A stretch of DNA of 33,817 bases from a virus. The stretch covers positions 1-33,817 of the IMG/VR virus record IMGVR_UViG_3300026268_000006; one strand, given 5' to 3'. Positions within the stretch are counted from its first letter, which is position 1; each line of letters opens with the position of its first letter. Position numbers and translations under genes: made by a program. Of this stretch, positions 22,804-33,600 are shown one piece after another. The notes beneath the pieces are model-generated. The model worked only from the letters and a program-made list of their open reading frames with translations. It ran no database searches and was not told the origin of the DNA.

Positions 22804-23414
22804 TGGCACAGCAAAATATTAACATAGGTAGTAGTGCAAACAAGGGTGACGGAGATCCGATTCGCACAGCCTTTACTAAAGTTAATGAGAACTTTACAGA
22901 ACTATTTGCAAGACATGACGGCTCAATATCTCATGTTCAAGATATTAAAGGTTCTGTATTTGGTGAAGACTCTACTACATTAGTTGATGGATTAAACAGT
23001 AAAATTAATTTAGATGGAACTGTTAAAGGAAATATTATTCCTGACACTGATGTTACTTACGATATCGGTTCTAGTACACATCGTTTTAAAGATTTATATT
23101 TAAGTGGAAATACTATTCATTTAGGCACTTCTACATTAAGCGTAGATGCTAATGGTAACTTTCAATTAAGTGGTGGGCTTCAATCAAACAATCCAATAGT
23201 TGGTGATGATTCAACATTACTAGTTGATACTGCTAATAGTTCTATTCCGTATGCAGTATTAAGTGGTACTCCAACTATACCAACAAACAATAACCAATTA
23301 ACAAATGGTGCTGGATTTATTACTGCTGAGACAATTACTTTAGCAACATTAAAAACAGAGGTAGCGGCAAGTACGGATTTCGCTGACTTTAAAACAAGGG
23401 TAGCGGCACTATAA
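22803..23414 (+). CDS. Short fibre protein with INIG module
   Basis: A 203-residue structural protein, coupled to the giant fibre by a TAATG overlap. It has the N-terminal module NINIGSSANKGDGD...NENFTELF, then GSVFGEDSTTLVDGLNSKIN and YDIGSSTHRFKDLYLSG. That block also occurs in the minus-strand fibre at 4732-8934. The C-terminal part has PTIPTNNNQLTNGAGFI, common in tail-fibre linkers, and a helical end. It may be an adaptor or a truncated fibre carrying only the attachment module. Its stop codon (23412-23414) lies inside the TATAAATA of the next gene. Confidence 0.8.
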
Positions 23415-23417
23415 ATA
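23410..23417 (+). promoter_or_regulatory. Perfect late-promoter octamer TATAAATA
   Basis: An exact T4 late consensus overlaps the stop codon of the 22803 gene and ends 21 bases before the ATG at 23439. It would give a second late start inside the tail operon. Confidence 0.65.
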
Positions 23418-23438
23418 TGTGTAACATAGGAAACAACA

Positions 23439-25799
23439 ATGGCAAATAGAATACCACTAATAGTTGATACATTAGATAGCAACAAATTAAAGGAATTACC
23501 AGTAGGCGATAACCTTGATTTAGGCGGTGCTGGAATCACTAATGCTGGAACTGTAAATGCTACTGATATTCGAATTAATAATGTATCATTTAATAATCCG
23601 TTTAGTGGTGATTATAATGACTTAACAAATAAGCCAATTATTCCAACACTTCCGACAGCGGTAAGTCAACTTGCTAATGATGTAGGATATTTAACTCCAG
23701 GTACTACTACAACATCAATTACTGAAGGTAATAATTTATATTATACTGTATCTAGAGTTGATGCAAGAGTAAATGCACAAACAGGTGCAAGTTTAGATCT
23801 AAGTCAAAAATTAGTAAGTGATTTAAAAGATGTAGCGGCTGTTACAGCAGGCGATGATGGAAAAGTTTTATACTATGATCATCCATCTACTTCTTGGAAG
23901 TGGAAAACAGATGCTGGTGGTGTAACAAAATTAACACTATTAAATGACGTAGATACAGTTACAGGAACTGATGACAATAAAATTTTATATTATGATCATG
24001 CTACTACATCATTTAAATGGAAACTAGATACAAGTACATTTACATTTAGTATAGGTGCTGATGATTCAACATTAAGAACTATTAGTTCAAATGAATCAAT
24101 TAAGTTTAACGGCGGAACAGGTATTACAACAACTAGTGATGCTGAAGGCAACCTTACATTTACTATTGGTGATTTAACTCATTTACAAGATGTAAGTACA
24201 GCAGGTGCAACTAACGGACAAGGCTTAGTATATAATTCAGGTGCTGGAACATGGGGACCAGGAAATATTGCAAGTGGAATTAGTGATATTAATGATCTTG
24301 GTGATGTTGATACAGTTTCAACAACACCTGTTAATGATTACGTGCTAAGTTGGAAAACGTCAACATCAAAATGGGAACCTAGAGTATTAAATAATGTTGA
24401 TGCGGCAACTGTTACTGCGGCACCAGATGCTAGTAATACTACTCAGTTTGTAACTTTTGTTGCGGCAAGTGATAGTAATGGGCAGGCATTAAGTACTGAG
24501 ACTGGATTTACTTATAATCCATCAACAACTGTACTTTCTGCACCGACTGTAGCGGCAACTACATTTCAAGCTACAAACCTTAATATTTCAGGAGCAATTG
24601 CAAACGGAATAAACGAAGTTTCATTTGCTGGCGATTTAAAAATTGCAACATCAAACGAAGTTAGATTTTACGATACTGATAATACAAACTATTCAGGATT
24701 TAGAGCGCCTACTAACTTAACATCAAATATAACATTTACATTACCAGACGGTGACGGAACAAGTGGACAAGTTATTACAACAGATGGAGCAGGAACATTA
24801 AGTTGGAGTTCAATATCATCAGGCGAAGTAAACGAATTTTCATTTAAAACAATTTCAGTTTCAGGACAAACAGATGTAGTAGCTGACACTAAAACAGATA
24901 CTTTAACACTTGTCGCTGGTACTAATATGACCATTACTACAAGTAATGATGAAATTACATTTAATGCTTCAGGTGGCGGCGGAACACCTGGTGGTGCTGA
25001 TACACAAGTACAATTTAACGATTCAAGTACATTTGGTGGCGATGCAGGTTTAGTATATAACAAAACTACTGATACACTAACAGGTGTAAACATTACAGCT
25101 ACAGGAACTATTGAAGCTGATATTATAAAAACATCAGGAACAGGTGTACCAACATTTACAAGTGCAAGTAATATACTTTTTGATGCGGCAAATGCCGTTG
25201 TAATACAAAAGTCACCTTTACGTTTAGGATCATTTGATACTAATGGAATTGCAGGATTAGTTGGACAAGATGGTGATATAATTTACAATAGTTCAGAAAA
25301 ACAATTAGTATTTTGGAACGGGAGTATTTGGGCATCAACAAATGATAGCTTCTCATTTACTGTTGGTGCTGACGATTCAACATTAAGAACTATTACAAAA
25401 GACGAAGGCATTAAATTTATTGGTGGAAGTGGAATTGATACAACTAGTGATGCCGAGGGCAATATTACAATTGCTTCCGGTGGACCAACTATAACATATA
25501 CTGTAACTGCTAATGGTTCAACTGCATATAGATTTGCAGGACCTGGTATCGATGGAACAACAGATAATCCCAACTTTACATTATATAAAGGATTTACATA
25601 CATCTTTATTAATGATGCCGGAGGAAGTCACCCATTTGCTATTAGAGTTAGTAACGGTGGCGCTGACTTTACAGAAGGTGTAACAGGATCACAAACAGGA
25701 ACACAAACATTTGTACCACAGCATGATACTAGCGACTCGGCATTAGTTTATCAATGTACAAGTCATGCAGGTATGGTCGGTAACTTAACAATAGTGTAA
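23439..25799 (+). CDS. Fibre protein with cupredoxin-like C-terminal domain
   Basis: A 786-residue structural protein. The body has fibre repeats, including two copies of 'ADDSTLRTI...IKF.GG.GI.TTSDAEGN' (about residues 206-245 and 645-685) also found in the minus-strand fibre, and LTNKPIIPTLPTAVSQL, common in fibre linkers. The last ~105 residues look like a small beta-sandwich with a blue-copper-type ligand set: H731 in GGSHPFAI, then C773, H776 and M779 in YQCTSHAGM. That is the H...C-x2-H-xn-M order of plastocyanin-like proteins, though the spacing to Met is shorter. Similar C-termini, as I recall, occur in marine phage fibres. It could bind copper, another metal, or only be structural. 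It has its own late octamer at 23410. Confidence 0.83.
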   Translation: MANRIPLIVDTLDSNKLKELPVGDNLDLGGAGITNAGTVNATDIRINNVSFNNPFSGDYNDLTNKPIIPTLPTAVSQLANDVGYLTPGTTTTSITEGNNLYYTVSRVDARVNAQTGASLDLSQKLVSDLKDVAAVTAGDDGKVLYYDHPSTSWKWKTDAGGVTKLTLLNDVDTVTGTDDNKILYYDHATTSFKWKLDTSTFTFSIGADDSTLRTISSNESIKFNGGTGITTTSDAEGNLTFTIGDLTHLQDVSTAGATNGQGLVYNSGAGTWGPGNIASGISDINDLGDVDTVSTTPVNDYVLSWKTSTSKWEPRVLNNVDAATVTAAPDASNTTQFVTFVAASDSNGQALSTETGFTYNPSTTVLSAPTVAATTFQATNLNISGAIANGINEVSFAGDLKIATSNEVRFYDTDNTNYSGFRAPTNLTSNITFTLPDGDGTSGQVITTDGAGTLSWSSISSGEVNEFSFKTISVSGQTDVVADTKTDTLTLVAGTNMTITTSNDEITFNASGGGGTPGGADTQVQFNDSSTFGGDAGLVYNKTTDTLTGVNITATGTIEADIIKTSGTGVPTFTSASNILFDAANAVVIQKSPLRLGSFDTNGIAGLVGQDGDIIYNSSEKQLVFWNGSIWASTNDSFSFTVGADDSTLRTITKDEGIKFIGGSGIDTTSDAEGNITIASGGPTITYTVTANGSTAYRFAGPGIDGTTDNPNFTLYKGFTYIFINDAGGSHPFAIRVSNGGADFTEGVTGSQTGTQTFVPQHDTSDSALVYQCTSHAGMVGNLTIV

Positions 25800-25808
25800 G
25801 GAGAAGCT

Positions 25809-27329
25809 ATGAGTGAAAAACATTATGTTGTTTCTTTACACAAGGGCTTTAATAAAGACGAAATAATTAACGACCTTAATCGAGATACAACTTTAGATTC
25901 TAAAGTTGATAGTAATATAATCCCTGACAGAAAAGTAGACAACGTAAATACTAGACCTTCTAGTAAACGTATGTTTGAAATAGCCTTAACAGACGAGGAA
26001 GCAATTAAACTTCAAAACGATCCTAGAGTTGGCGGCATTGAAGTACCTGAAGTATGGTCCGATGATTGGTTAGACTACGAACAAGGTGCAGATTGGACTA
26101 GAGAAGTTGCTGTTGATGATTTAACAAGAGGTAATTGGGGATTATTAAGACAAATTTCTAAAACAAATGCTTGGGGGCTTAATACTACAAATGATCTTAG
26201 TGCTGGAACAACTTATGACTACCATTTAGACGGTACAGGTGTAGACTATATACATCAAGAAGGTAGTAAATTTAGATATACACATGAGCAATGGCAAGAC
26301 AGAAACGGCGTAAGTCGTTTAGTACCTTTCCAGTGGAATACACTTCCTAACTGTGGTGCTATTCCTACTATTGATTATACTAATGTAACAGGTGCAGGTG
26401 GTCATGCAACACATTGTTGCGGAACAGCCGTAGGAAAAGATTATGGCTGGGCTAAAAATTCTGCAATTTATAATATACCTTATCTCAGTTTAGATCAAGC
26501 ATTTTGGTTTGATGCAATAAAAGAATTTCATAGAGCTAAAGCAGTTGATCCAGTTACTGGATTTAAACGTCCAACAGTAGTAAGTGCAAGTTGGGGTAAA
26601 AAAGCTAACTTCACTTCTATAACCGATATTCAATTTAGAGGTGCTAGTGTAGGAAGTGTTAAAAGTGCAGACTTTGGAATGATTGGTGATACTAATGGGA
26701 GATTTAATGCGGCTACTTTTGGATTACAAGCTGAAGTTGAAGAAATGCAAGATGAAGGTGTACATTATTTTAAAAGTGCAGGAAATCAAAAACAAAAACT
26801 TTGCTATTCTGGAGATATAGATTATGATAATCATATTATTCGAAGTGTTGCTACAGGAAGTATTACCGCAGGAGATCCAGTATATTATAATAGAGGCGCA
26901 GGTAACATAGGTCCTGATACTGTTGTAGTAGGTAACTTAGATAGTATGTTATACAATAATATAGAAGCTACAAATGAAGGTAGTGACAAAGGTCCTAGAG
27001 TTGACGTATGGGCGGCTGGAACAGATATTGTAAGTGCTCATAGTACAAACGATACAGCAATTTACCAACGTGATGGAACATCAATGTCTACACCACAAGT
27101 AGCAGGAATGAGTTGTTTATTATTACAATTAAATCCAGGCTGGACCCCTGCACAATTACGTAAGTGGTGGCATGATAATTCAATTAAAGACTTAATGCAT
27201 CAAGGTTCAACAGACGAAGGCACTCCAAGTACTTTCTTTTCAAATCCCAGAAGCTTAATGAACGGTACAAATAGAATAGCTTATTTTCCTTTTGCGGCTA
27301 ATAGAGCATTAACAATGAGGAGCGAGTAA
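25809..27329 (+). CDS. Subtilisin-like protein with degenerate catalytic Asp
   Basis: A 506-residue S8-type protein. About residues 1-85 resemble an I9 prodomain (HYVVSLHKG, FEIALTDEEAIKLQND). The subtilase domain has GGHATHCCG with the catalytic-type H199, the oxyanion asparagine N326 in SAGN, and GTSMSTPQVAG with S425. At the position of the catalytic aspartate, however, the sequence is HQEGS (E151), where the paralogue downstream has QDDG. With D replaced by E and the following T/D-G altered, activity may be lost or reduced. It has no signal peptide and sits among fibre genes, so it is probably virion-associated. TAAGGAG overlaps the previous stop. The stop overlaps the paralogue's start (TAATG). 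Confidence 0.88.
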   Translation: MSEKHYVVSLHKGFNKDEIINDLNRDTTLDSKVDSNIIPDRKVDNVNTRPSSKRMFEIALTDEEAIKLQNDPRVGGIEVPEVWSDDWLDYEQGADWTREVAVDDLTRGNWGLLRQISKTNAWGLNTTNDLSAGTTYDYHLDGTGVDYIHQEGSKFRYTHEQWQDRNGVSRLVPFQWNTLPNCGAIPTIDYTNVTGAGGHATHCCGTAVGKDYGWAKNSAIYNIPYLSLDQAFWFDAIKEFHRAKAVDPVTGFKRPTVVSASWGKKANFTSITDIQFRGASVGSVKSADFGMIGDTNGRFNAATFGLQAEVEEMQDEGVHYFKSAGNQKQKLCYSGDIDYDNHIIRSVATGSITAGDPVYYNRGAGNIGPDTVVVGNLDSMLYNNIEATNEGSDKGPRVDVWAAGTDIVSAHSTNDTAIYQRDGTSMSTPQVAGMSCLLLQLNPGWTPAQLRKWWHDNSIKDLMHQGSTDEGTPSTFFSNPRSLMNGTNRIAYFPFAANRALTMRSE

Positions 27330-28963
27330 TGGCTGACGAAAAACTTTATATTGTCGTTACTAAAAAAGGAATTAATATTGACGAAGTAGAAGCTGAATTA
27401 GAAAGAGATACTGATGGTGATGCATCAGCTAGTGCTCATGTTCCAGGTAGAACTGTTGACGTAGCGTATGCTAAGAAATTTAATAATAGAATTACCCATT
27501 ATATGTTAACAGATGCCGAGGCGGCTGAATTATCAAAAGATTCAAGGATACACACAGTATCATCTAAAGCCGATCCTGAAACAGAACAATTATATGCAGT
27601 ACAAAATGCCAAATTTGATAGATCAACTACTAATAGTCAAGATGCAGTTAATTGGGGATTAAAAAGACACATTCTTAAAGAATATGATTCGGCGGCGGCA
27701 AGTAATTCATACACAGGAGATTATAATTATTCACTAGATGGTACTGGCGTTGATATTGTTATACAAGATGATGGTGTTGATCCTACAGGACATCCAGAAT
27801 GGAGAGATGCCGCAGGTAATTCAAGATTTATACAACTAGACTGGAATACAATTATTCCAGGTTGTATGCCTGCAACTCATTATTCCAACTCTGATTCATC
27901 TGGTGGAAATGCAAATGAACACGGAAGTCACGTAGCAGGAATTGCCGCAGGTTATACCTACGGTTGGGCCAAGAATGCAAAAATTTATTCTGTAAGAAAA
28001 TTTGGTGGATCAAGTGCAATAAACGCCGATGATGTTTTTGACTGTATAAGAGTTTGGCATGAAAATAAACCTATTGATCCTAACACAGGATTTAAACGTC
28101 CTACTATTGTAAATCAAAGTTGGGGCTACAGTTGGTATTATAAAAATGGTACATTTGGTAATGCTCAAATGCAAACACTATTTTACCAAGGTGTCAATCA
28201 AAATATTACTCCAAGAGTATGGAATTCAGGGGATGATCAATATGGAGCTGTTAATAGTAGACATCCAATGGAGTATACTCCCGTTGATGTTGAACAAGAA
28301 CAATTAACAGATGCAGGTGTAATTTGTGTTAAAGCGGCCGGCAATGGTTATCATCCATGTGCAGGAGAAAATGCTCCTTATTATAGCGGAATTTATGATA
28401 GTTATTATACTTTAGATCAAATATGGGGCAACGTTGTACCCATCGGGTCCCCTATATATTATAATCGACCTAGTTCACCACATAGTAACGATACTATATT
28501 TGTAGCAAACATGGATGAGGCTACATATATAAGTGATGAATTTATAACACAAAGTAGTGAAAGAGGGCCTAGAATAGATGTAATAGCGGCTGGATCTGAA
28601 ATTTCAAGTGCAACTAGTCAAGTAAGTGGGTATGGTACTAAACAACTTTATCCAGGAAGTTCTACACACTATATGGCACGAATAGGCGGAACTTCAATGG
28701 CGGCACCTCAAATTTGTGGAGTTGGAGCATTATGGTTACAAGCGAATCCAGGTGGAACTGCACAACAATTTAAAGATTTCCTTGCAATTCATAGCACAGC
28801 AACTACTTACGATTCAGGCACAGCTACTGATTTCGAGTCATATAATAGTATTCCAAGACGTTATGGTGCTCCTAACAGAGTTCTACATTGGCCATATAAT
28901 AGTCCTAATCCATTAAAATATTCAGGCACTAGTGGAAGCAGTACTCCTGGAATAAATACATAA
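27329..28963 (+). CDS. Subtilisin-like serine protease (S8), triad intact
   Basis: A 544-residue paralogue of the preceding gene with every key residue: D147 in IVIQDDGVD, H198 in NEHGSHVAG, oxyanion N339 in AAGN and S456 in GGTSMAAPQ. An I9-like prodomain (LYIVVTKKG, HYMLTDAEAAELSKDSR) occupies about residues 1-80. It should therefore be a working subtilase after prodomain removal. It has no signal peptide and ends with a Gly/Ser/Pro-rich tail. Embedded in the tail-fibre operon, it may cut host surface proteins, mature the fibres, or be carried on the virion. Extra insertions relative to the paralogue (about residues 270-320 and 345-385) may shape specificity. It is translationally coupled to the upstream gene. 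Confidence 0.93.
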   Translation: MADEKLYIVVTKKGINIDEVEAELERDTDGDASASAHVPGRTVDVAYAKKFNNRITHYMLTDAEAAELSKDSRIHTVSSKADPETEQLYAVQNAKFDRSTTNSQDAVNWGLKRHILKEYDSAAASNSYTGDYNYSLDGTGVDIVIQDDGVDPTGHPEWRDAAGNSRFIQLDWNTIIPGCMPATHYSNSDSSGGNANEHGSHVAGIAAGYTYGWAKNAKIYSVRKFGGSSAINADDVFDCIRVWHENKPIDPNTGFKRPTIVNQSWGYSWYYKNGTFGNAQMQTLFYQGVNQNITPRVWNSGDDQYGAVNSRHPMEYTPVDVEQEQLTDAGVICVKAAGNGYHPCAGENAPYYSGIYDSYYTLDQIWGNVVPIGSPIYYNRPSSPHSNDTIFVANMDEATYISDEFITQSSERGPRIDVIAAGSEISSATSQVSGYGTKQLYPGSSTHYMARIGGTSMAAPQICGVGALWLQANPGGTAQQFKDFLAIHSTATTYDSGTATDFESYNSIPRRYGAPNRVLHWPYNSPNPLKYSGTSGSSTPGINT

Positions 28964-28976
28964 GAAGAGAGACAAA

Positions 28977-29681
28977 ATGACTGTACAAACTATAAACATT
29001 GGAACATTAGCAAACGACGGTAGTGGAGATGATCTACGAGAAGCGTTTATTAAAACTAATCAAAATTTTGCTGATTTAGATTTACGTTCACCTGAAAATA
29101 CAACTGTTACAAATTTAGGAAATGTTGGCGAAGGTCTGTACTATCAAAAAGCTGGTGCAGAATTACAATTTAAAAAACTTGTTCAAGGCGCTAATATTAC
29201 ATTAACAAGTTCAACTAACGGTGTTACTATTAATGCATTAGGCGGACTTCAACAACTTAATGTTGTTTCTGATTCAGGAAGTATACAGTTAGCTGACGGA
29301 CAAACTTTAAATATTCAAGGCGGAACTGGCGCTAGTACTTCATTAAGTGGTAATGTATTAACTGTTAATACTAATACCGAATTATCAACAGATGCATCAC
29401 CAGAGTTAAGTGCAAGTTTAGACGCTGGTGGAAATAACGTAACTAATGGCGGAACAATAACAGCAAGTACATTTAACGGTACTTTCAACGGTAACGTTAC
29501 TGGATTAGTACATGGTATTGATATTAGATTAATGGCTCCAAATACTGCGGGATTTAATTTTGGAGAGTTTAGCGGAACAGTAACAAGTTTAATTGACTGG
29601 TTAATTGCACAAATAGATATTGACTTTGGTAGTTACTTAGTACCAGACTCAAGAGGATTTGATGCAGGAACAATAGTTTAG
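28977..29681 (+). CDS. Fibre or structural protein with INIG module
   Basis: A 234-residue structural protein with the N-terminal module TINIGTLANDGSGDDLREAF...NQNFADL shared with the giant fibre and the 22803 protein. A beta-rich body follows (GANITLTSSTNGVTI, DGQTLNIQGGTG, 'ASTFNGTFNGNVTGLVHG'). The last ~45 residues (SLIDWLIAQIDIDFGSYLVP) are helical then extended and may be a trimer cap or an anchoring end. No enzyme motif is seen. It lies 13 bases after the protease gene with a purine-rich AGAAGAGAG ribosome site, and precedes the YHYH-type gene. It is probably an adaptor that fixes the neighbouring proteins to the tail; this is inferred from the shared module. Confidence 0.8.
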   Translation: MTVQTINIGTLANDGSGDDLREAFIKTNQNFADLDLRSPENTTVTNLGNVGEGLYYQKAGAELQFKKLVQGANITLTSSTNGVTINALGGLQQLNVVSDSGSIQLADGQTLNIQGGTGASTSLSGNVLTVNTNTELSTDASPELSASLDAGGNNVTNGGTITASTFNGTFNGNVTGLVHGIDIRLMAPNTAGFNFGEFSGTVTSLIDWLIAQIDIDFGSYLVPDSRGFDAGTIV

Positions 29682-29691
29682 AGGAATAAAA

Positions 29692-30567
29692 ATGGCAACA
29701 CTAACAATTACATCAAACGGTTTACCTAATCCGGCGGCATTTGGAAATGCTTTTGGAAATAATGTATTCACGCCCAACAACAATACAGTTCAAGCACAAA
29801 CTTATAATTTTTCTATTAAGTATAGAGGCGGAGAAAACACGACCAATGAACAAGCAACTGTTCCATTAACACCAATGGGAATTGCTAATAACGGAGTAGT
29901 ATTATACAGTCCATCATGTGGTCCAACTATTGTACCTCCAGGATTAGATCCAACATCAGATGCAACTGGTCCAGGATTTGAATATAATGGTGTACAATTT
30001 AGATCAAACTACGGTGCAGACGATGCCGGTGGATGGCCTGAAACAAACGGACAATATCATTATAACTCTGCTATGTTTATGTTTTTACCAACAGGTTCAG
30101 CAGAAGCAAATGCGGCGTGGAGTACGGCAATGTTAACTGGTTCGACACCAACACCAACTTATTATACTGCAACTGATTTTGGTGGAGACAAGTTTAGGCA
30201 CACAGATGGACATAGTAAAATTATAGGTTATTGTTTTGACGGCTATCCTATTTATGGACCATATGGTTATTCAGATCCAACAAATGTACTTTCGTCAGTA
30301 ATTAGAATGACTAGTTCATATCAATATTATTCAACAGAACCTACAGGACGTGGTTATACATACGCAGAAAAAGCCGCGGGTACTTTTATTAATGACCATG
30401 AATATCAAGTAAGTACTGGAACATTAGATCAGCATAACGGAAGATATTCTAAAACGCCTGACTATCCAAATGGTACGTGGGCATATCACTTATCAGTTGA
30501 TGCAAGTTTACAGCCTGTTTATCCGTATATCTTTGGAAATTCTACTAAGGAACAACGAAGCATTTAG
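29692..30567 (+). CDS. YHYH-type domain protein
   Basis: A 291-residue protein with the core of the YHYH family (PF14240-like): GQYHYNSAMF (Y122-H-Y-N) and later HSKIIGYCFDGYPIYGPYGY, which is the conserved second block. The fourth histidine of the YHYH motif is asparagine here. The family is found in marine bacteria and phages and has no firmly assigned activity. The conserved His, Asp and Tyr residues suggest metal or ligand binding. It has no signal peptide. An AGAGGAA site precedes the ATG. Its place between a fibre gene and the hydrolase-Ig gene, in an operon with proteases, suggests a virion-surface function. Confidence 0.82.
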   Translation: MATLTITSNGLPNPAAFGNAFGNNVFTPNNNTVQAQTYNFSIKYRGGENTTNEQATVPLTPMGIANNGVVLYSPSCGPTIVPPGLDPTSDATGPGFEYNGVQFRSNYGADDAGGWPETNGQYHYNSAMFMFLPTGSAEANAAWSTAMLTGSTPTPTYYTATDFGGDKFRHTDGHSKIIGYCFDGYPIYGPYGYSDPTNVLSSVIRMTSSYQYYSTEPTGRGYTYAEKAAGTFINDHEYQVSTGTLDQHNGRYSKTPDYPNGTWAYHLSVDASLQPVYPYIFGNSTKEQRSI

Positions 30568-30594
30568 TACGCAGACCAACTATGCATTATATCC

Positions 30595-30602
30595 GATAAA
30601 TA
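30595..30602 (+). promoter_or_regulatory. Late-promoter octamer GATAAATA
   Basis: GATAAATA ends 25 bases before the ATG at 30628, the same distance as at 14653 and at the minus-strand 8960 site. AAAGGG (30611-30616) is the ribosome site. Confidence 0.65.
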
Positions 30603-30627
30603 CTGTAAGTAAAGGGATATAAGCAAT

Positions 30628-33600
30628 ATGTTACCACAATGGACTCAATTATCAGGATATACCCTAGCAACGCTAGAAGAAAGAGTAACGGCCTCTTTAA
30701 CGTTACCGTTAGCACCCTCAAGTGCTGATCTTGGATCGTTATTTGTACCCGATACTACAGCATTAAGTAGTGCACCTTTTCCTACATTAGAAAACACATC
30801 AGATTTAAGTATAACTAAAACTTGGTCACAAGAGCCTAACGGATATACATATCCTGTAGCTGTTAGAATTCCATCTATTCCAGAATTATCAACTAAAAAA
30901 GTTCCAGCAGTTATCCTTTTACATGGAAGTGGAAGTAACGGTACTGATACTTTAGATGCATGGAAAAACTATTTAGGAGATCATATTATAATTGCTCCAA
31001 CAGGATATTTAAATGAATGGAACATTGCAAATGAAACTTCTAAAGCACCTGATATGGAAATGCTTAGAGATTTAATTACTGCATTAAAAGGGTACAATAA
31101 TGTTGACCAATCAAAAATAAAATTTATTGGAATTAGTAATGGTGGTTCGTTAGTTAATAGAGCTTTTATTGAAATCGATGACACAGATATTCATTCATAT
31201 GTAACTATTATGTCACAAATGTTTGATCCACAATATAGAAATAATACATTTTATTTTCCGACAACACAAACGGGAGTAACAGCAAATGATTATAACACAG
31301 CGTCTGTACCATTTAGAGATAAAAGAATACTAACAATTCACGGAGCTCTAGATACTACAGTTCCATACGCTGGCGGTACAGCTATGGGTGTAAACTTTTT
31401 ATCTGCACAAGAATCTGCATTTGCATTAGCAAAGAGTCAAGGATATACGGGTAATATAATTCCAGATGGTAGTGGTGTATTTTATGGTACTAACGATACA
31501 TATTATTATAGCTATTTAGGTGGACAGGTAACACATTATAAAACAGGTAATACACATACAGTAGAAACTTATCAACAAGAAATAGTACGTAGCTTTATGA
31601 CGTATGTATATTCAACTGCTCCTGACATATATCTAACGCAAGGATCTTCAACAGTATTAGCTCTTAATACTAGTATTATAACTTTAATAAGTGGTACATT
31701 ACCTCCTGGATTACGATTAGAAGATAATAAACTTGTAGGAACTCCATTTGAAGTACAACGTAGTACAGAATACGAATTTGTATTACGTGCTACAAATAGT
31801 ACAGGTATTCAAGATAGAACATTTAAAATTATAGTTAATGGCCCAGATGCTCCAACATGGACAACTCCAGAAGGTAAATTAAAAATTGGAAAGAATAATG
31901 CGTTTTATATCATTGATAGTAGCATTGTTGATTTTCAACTTGAAGCAATTGATCCTGACTTGCCAGCTGGTGATAACTTAGAATTTTATATTGCAGACGG
32001 AGATGGTACATTACCACCAGGTATTAGATTAACAAGTACAGGAAGACTAATAGGAATTGTTGATCCTATTTTAGCATTAGATTTAAGGTCTGGTAGTGGG
32101 TTTTATGATACTACACAATTTGACGGATATCCTTTCGACTTTGGTTTAAAAAGTGCTAATGGTTATGAAAGTTATTATTACGATACACAGGGATATGATA
32201 CAGCTATTGAAACACGAAGTCCTAAAAAACTTAATAGATTTTTTGAGTTTGAAGTAAGTGTTAGCGATGGCGATACTATTACTAAAAGAAAATTTGTAAT
32301 CTTTTTAGTTGGCGATGATTTCCTACGTGCCGATAATACTATTATGCAAATTGGTACAGGAATATTTACAGCTGATAATACATTCCTTAGAACTCCAGTT
32401 TGGTTAACTCCAGCTGACATTGGTTATAAACGTGCAAATAATTATGTAACTATTTTCTTAGATGTCTTTGACCCAAATACTATTATTGGTGCTTTAACGT
32501 ATGAATTACAACAATATAACGATGATGGTTCTGCTAGTGTATTTCCTCCAGGAATGACATTAGATCCTGTTACAGGAGAAATTGCAGGACGAGTTCCATA
32601 TCAACCGGCAGTTACAAAAGAATATAAATTTACAATTAAAGCAAGACGCTTTACTGGTTCGAATGTTTTAATGGCTGAAAAGGCAAAAACATTTACAGTT
32701 AAAATTTTAGGTGAAGTAGAAAGTAGTATAGAATGGTCAACTGCTCCTAGTTTAGGATCAATTAATGCTAATTTTGTTAGTACATTTAGTGTTACTGCAA
32801 AACTACTAGACCAATCAATAGTTAGTAAAGTATTATACAGACTTACTAGCGGTACATTGCCTCCAGGATTAACTTTAAATTATAATGGTGAACTTATCGG
32901 AAAAGTTAATCAATTTAAAATGACAAATACTACTACAGGATTGATTACTTATGGATTGTCAACTATTGATAAAAACTTATTTTCATTAGATGGATCTACA
33001 ACTACTATAGATAGAAAATTTAAATTTACAATTGAGGCACGTGATCGTTTTGGATTTAGTGCAGTTTCAAGAGAATTTGATATTACAGTTAAAGATCCAG
33101 ATAATATAACGTATAGTAATTTATTTGTTAAACCTTTCTTAAAACAAGCACAGCGAACACTTTATAGTAACTTTATAGGTGATCCAAATATATTTACACC
33201 AGCAAGTATTTATAGACCTAATGATCCAGAGTTTGGATTACAAAAAAATATTAAAATGCTAATATATGCTGGAATTGAAACTAAAGATATTAGAGAATAT
33301 GTTGCAAGATCAAGAATGGGGCATAGTAGAAAAAGATTTAAACTTGGAAATCTTAAAACAGCAGTAGCTAAAAAGACAGGGACAAATGATATTGAATATG
33401 AAGTAATTTACGTAGAAGTACATGACCCATATGATATAAATGAAAAAATGTTTGATCGTGAAACGTTTGATAAAGTATATGAAGATCGTCCTAAGACTGT
33501 CAGAGCAAAACATGTTATTACTAATTCAGAAAAAATTACAGTTGATAGTGTTGAGTTTGAAACAATGGATGATGTTACTAAAGAAGGAGCCGGTGTAGCA

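Noticed and set aside
28716-28916. Second-frame open frame inside the intact subtilase
   Set aside because: It lies wholly inside the conserved Ser region and C-terminus of the protease, with no ribosome site and no coherent composition.
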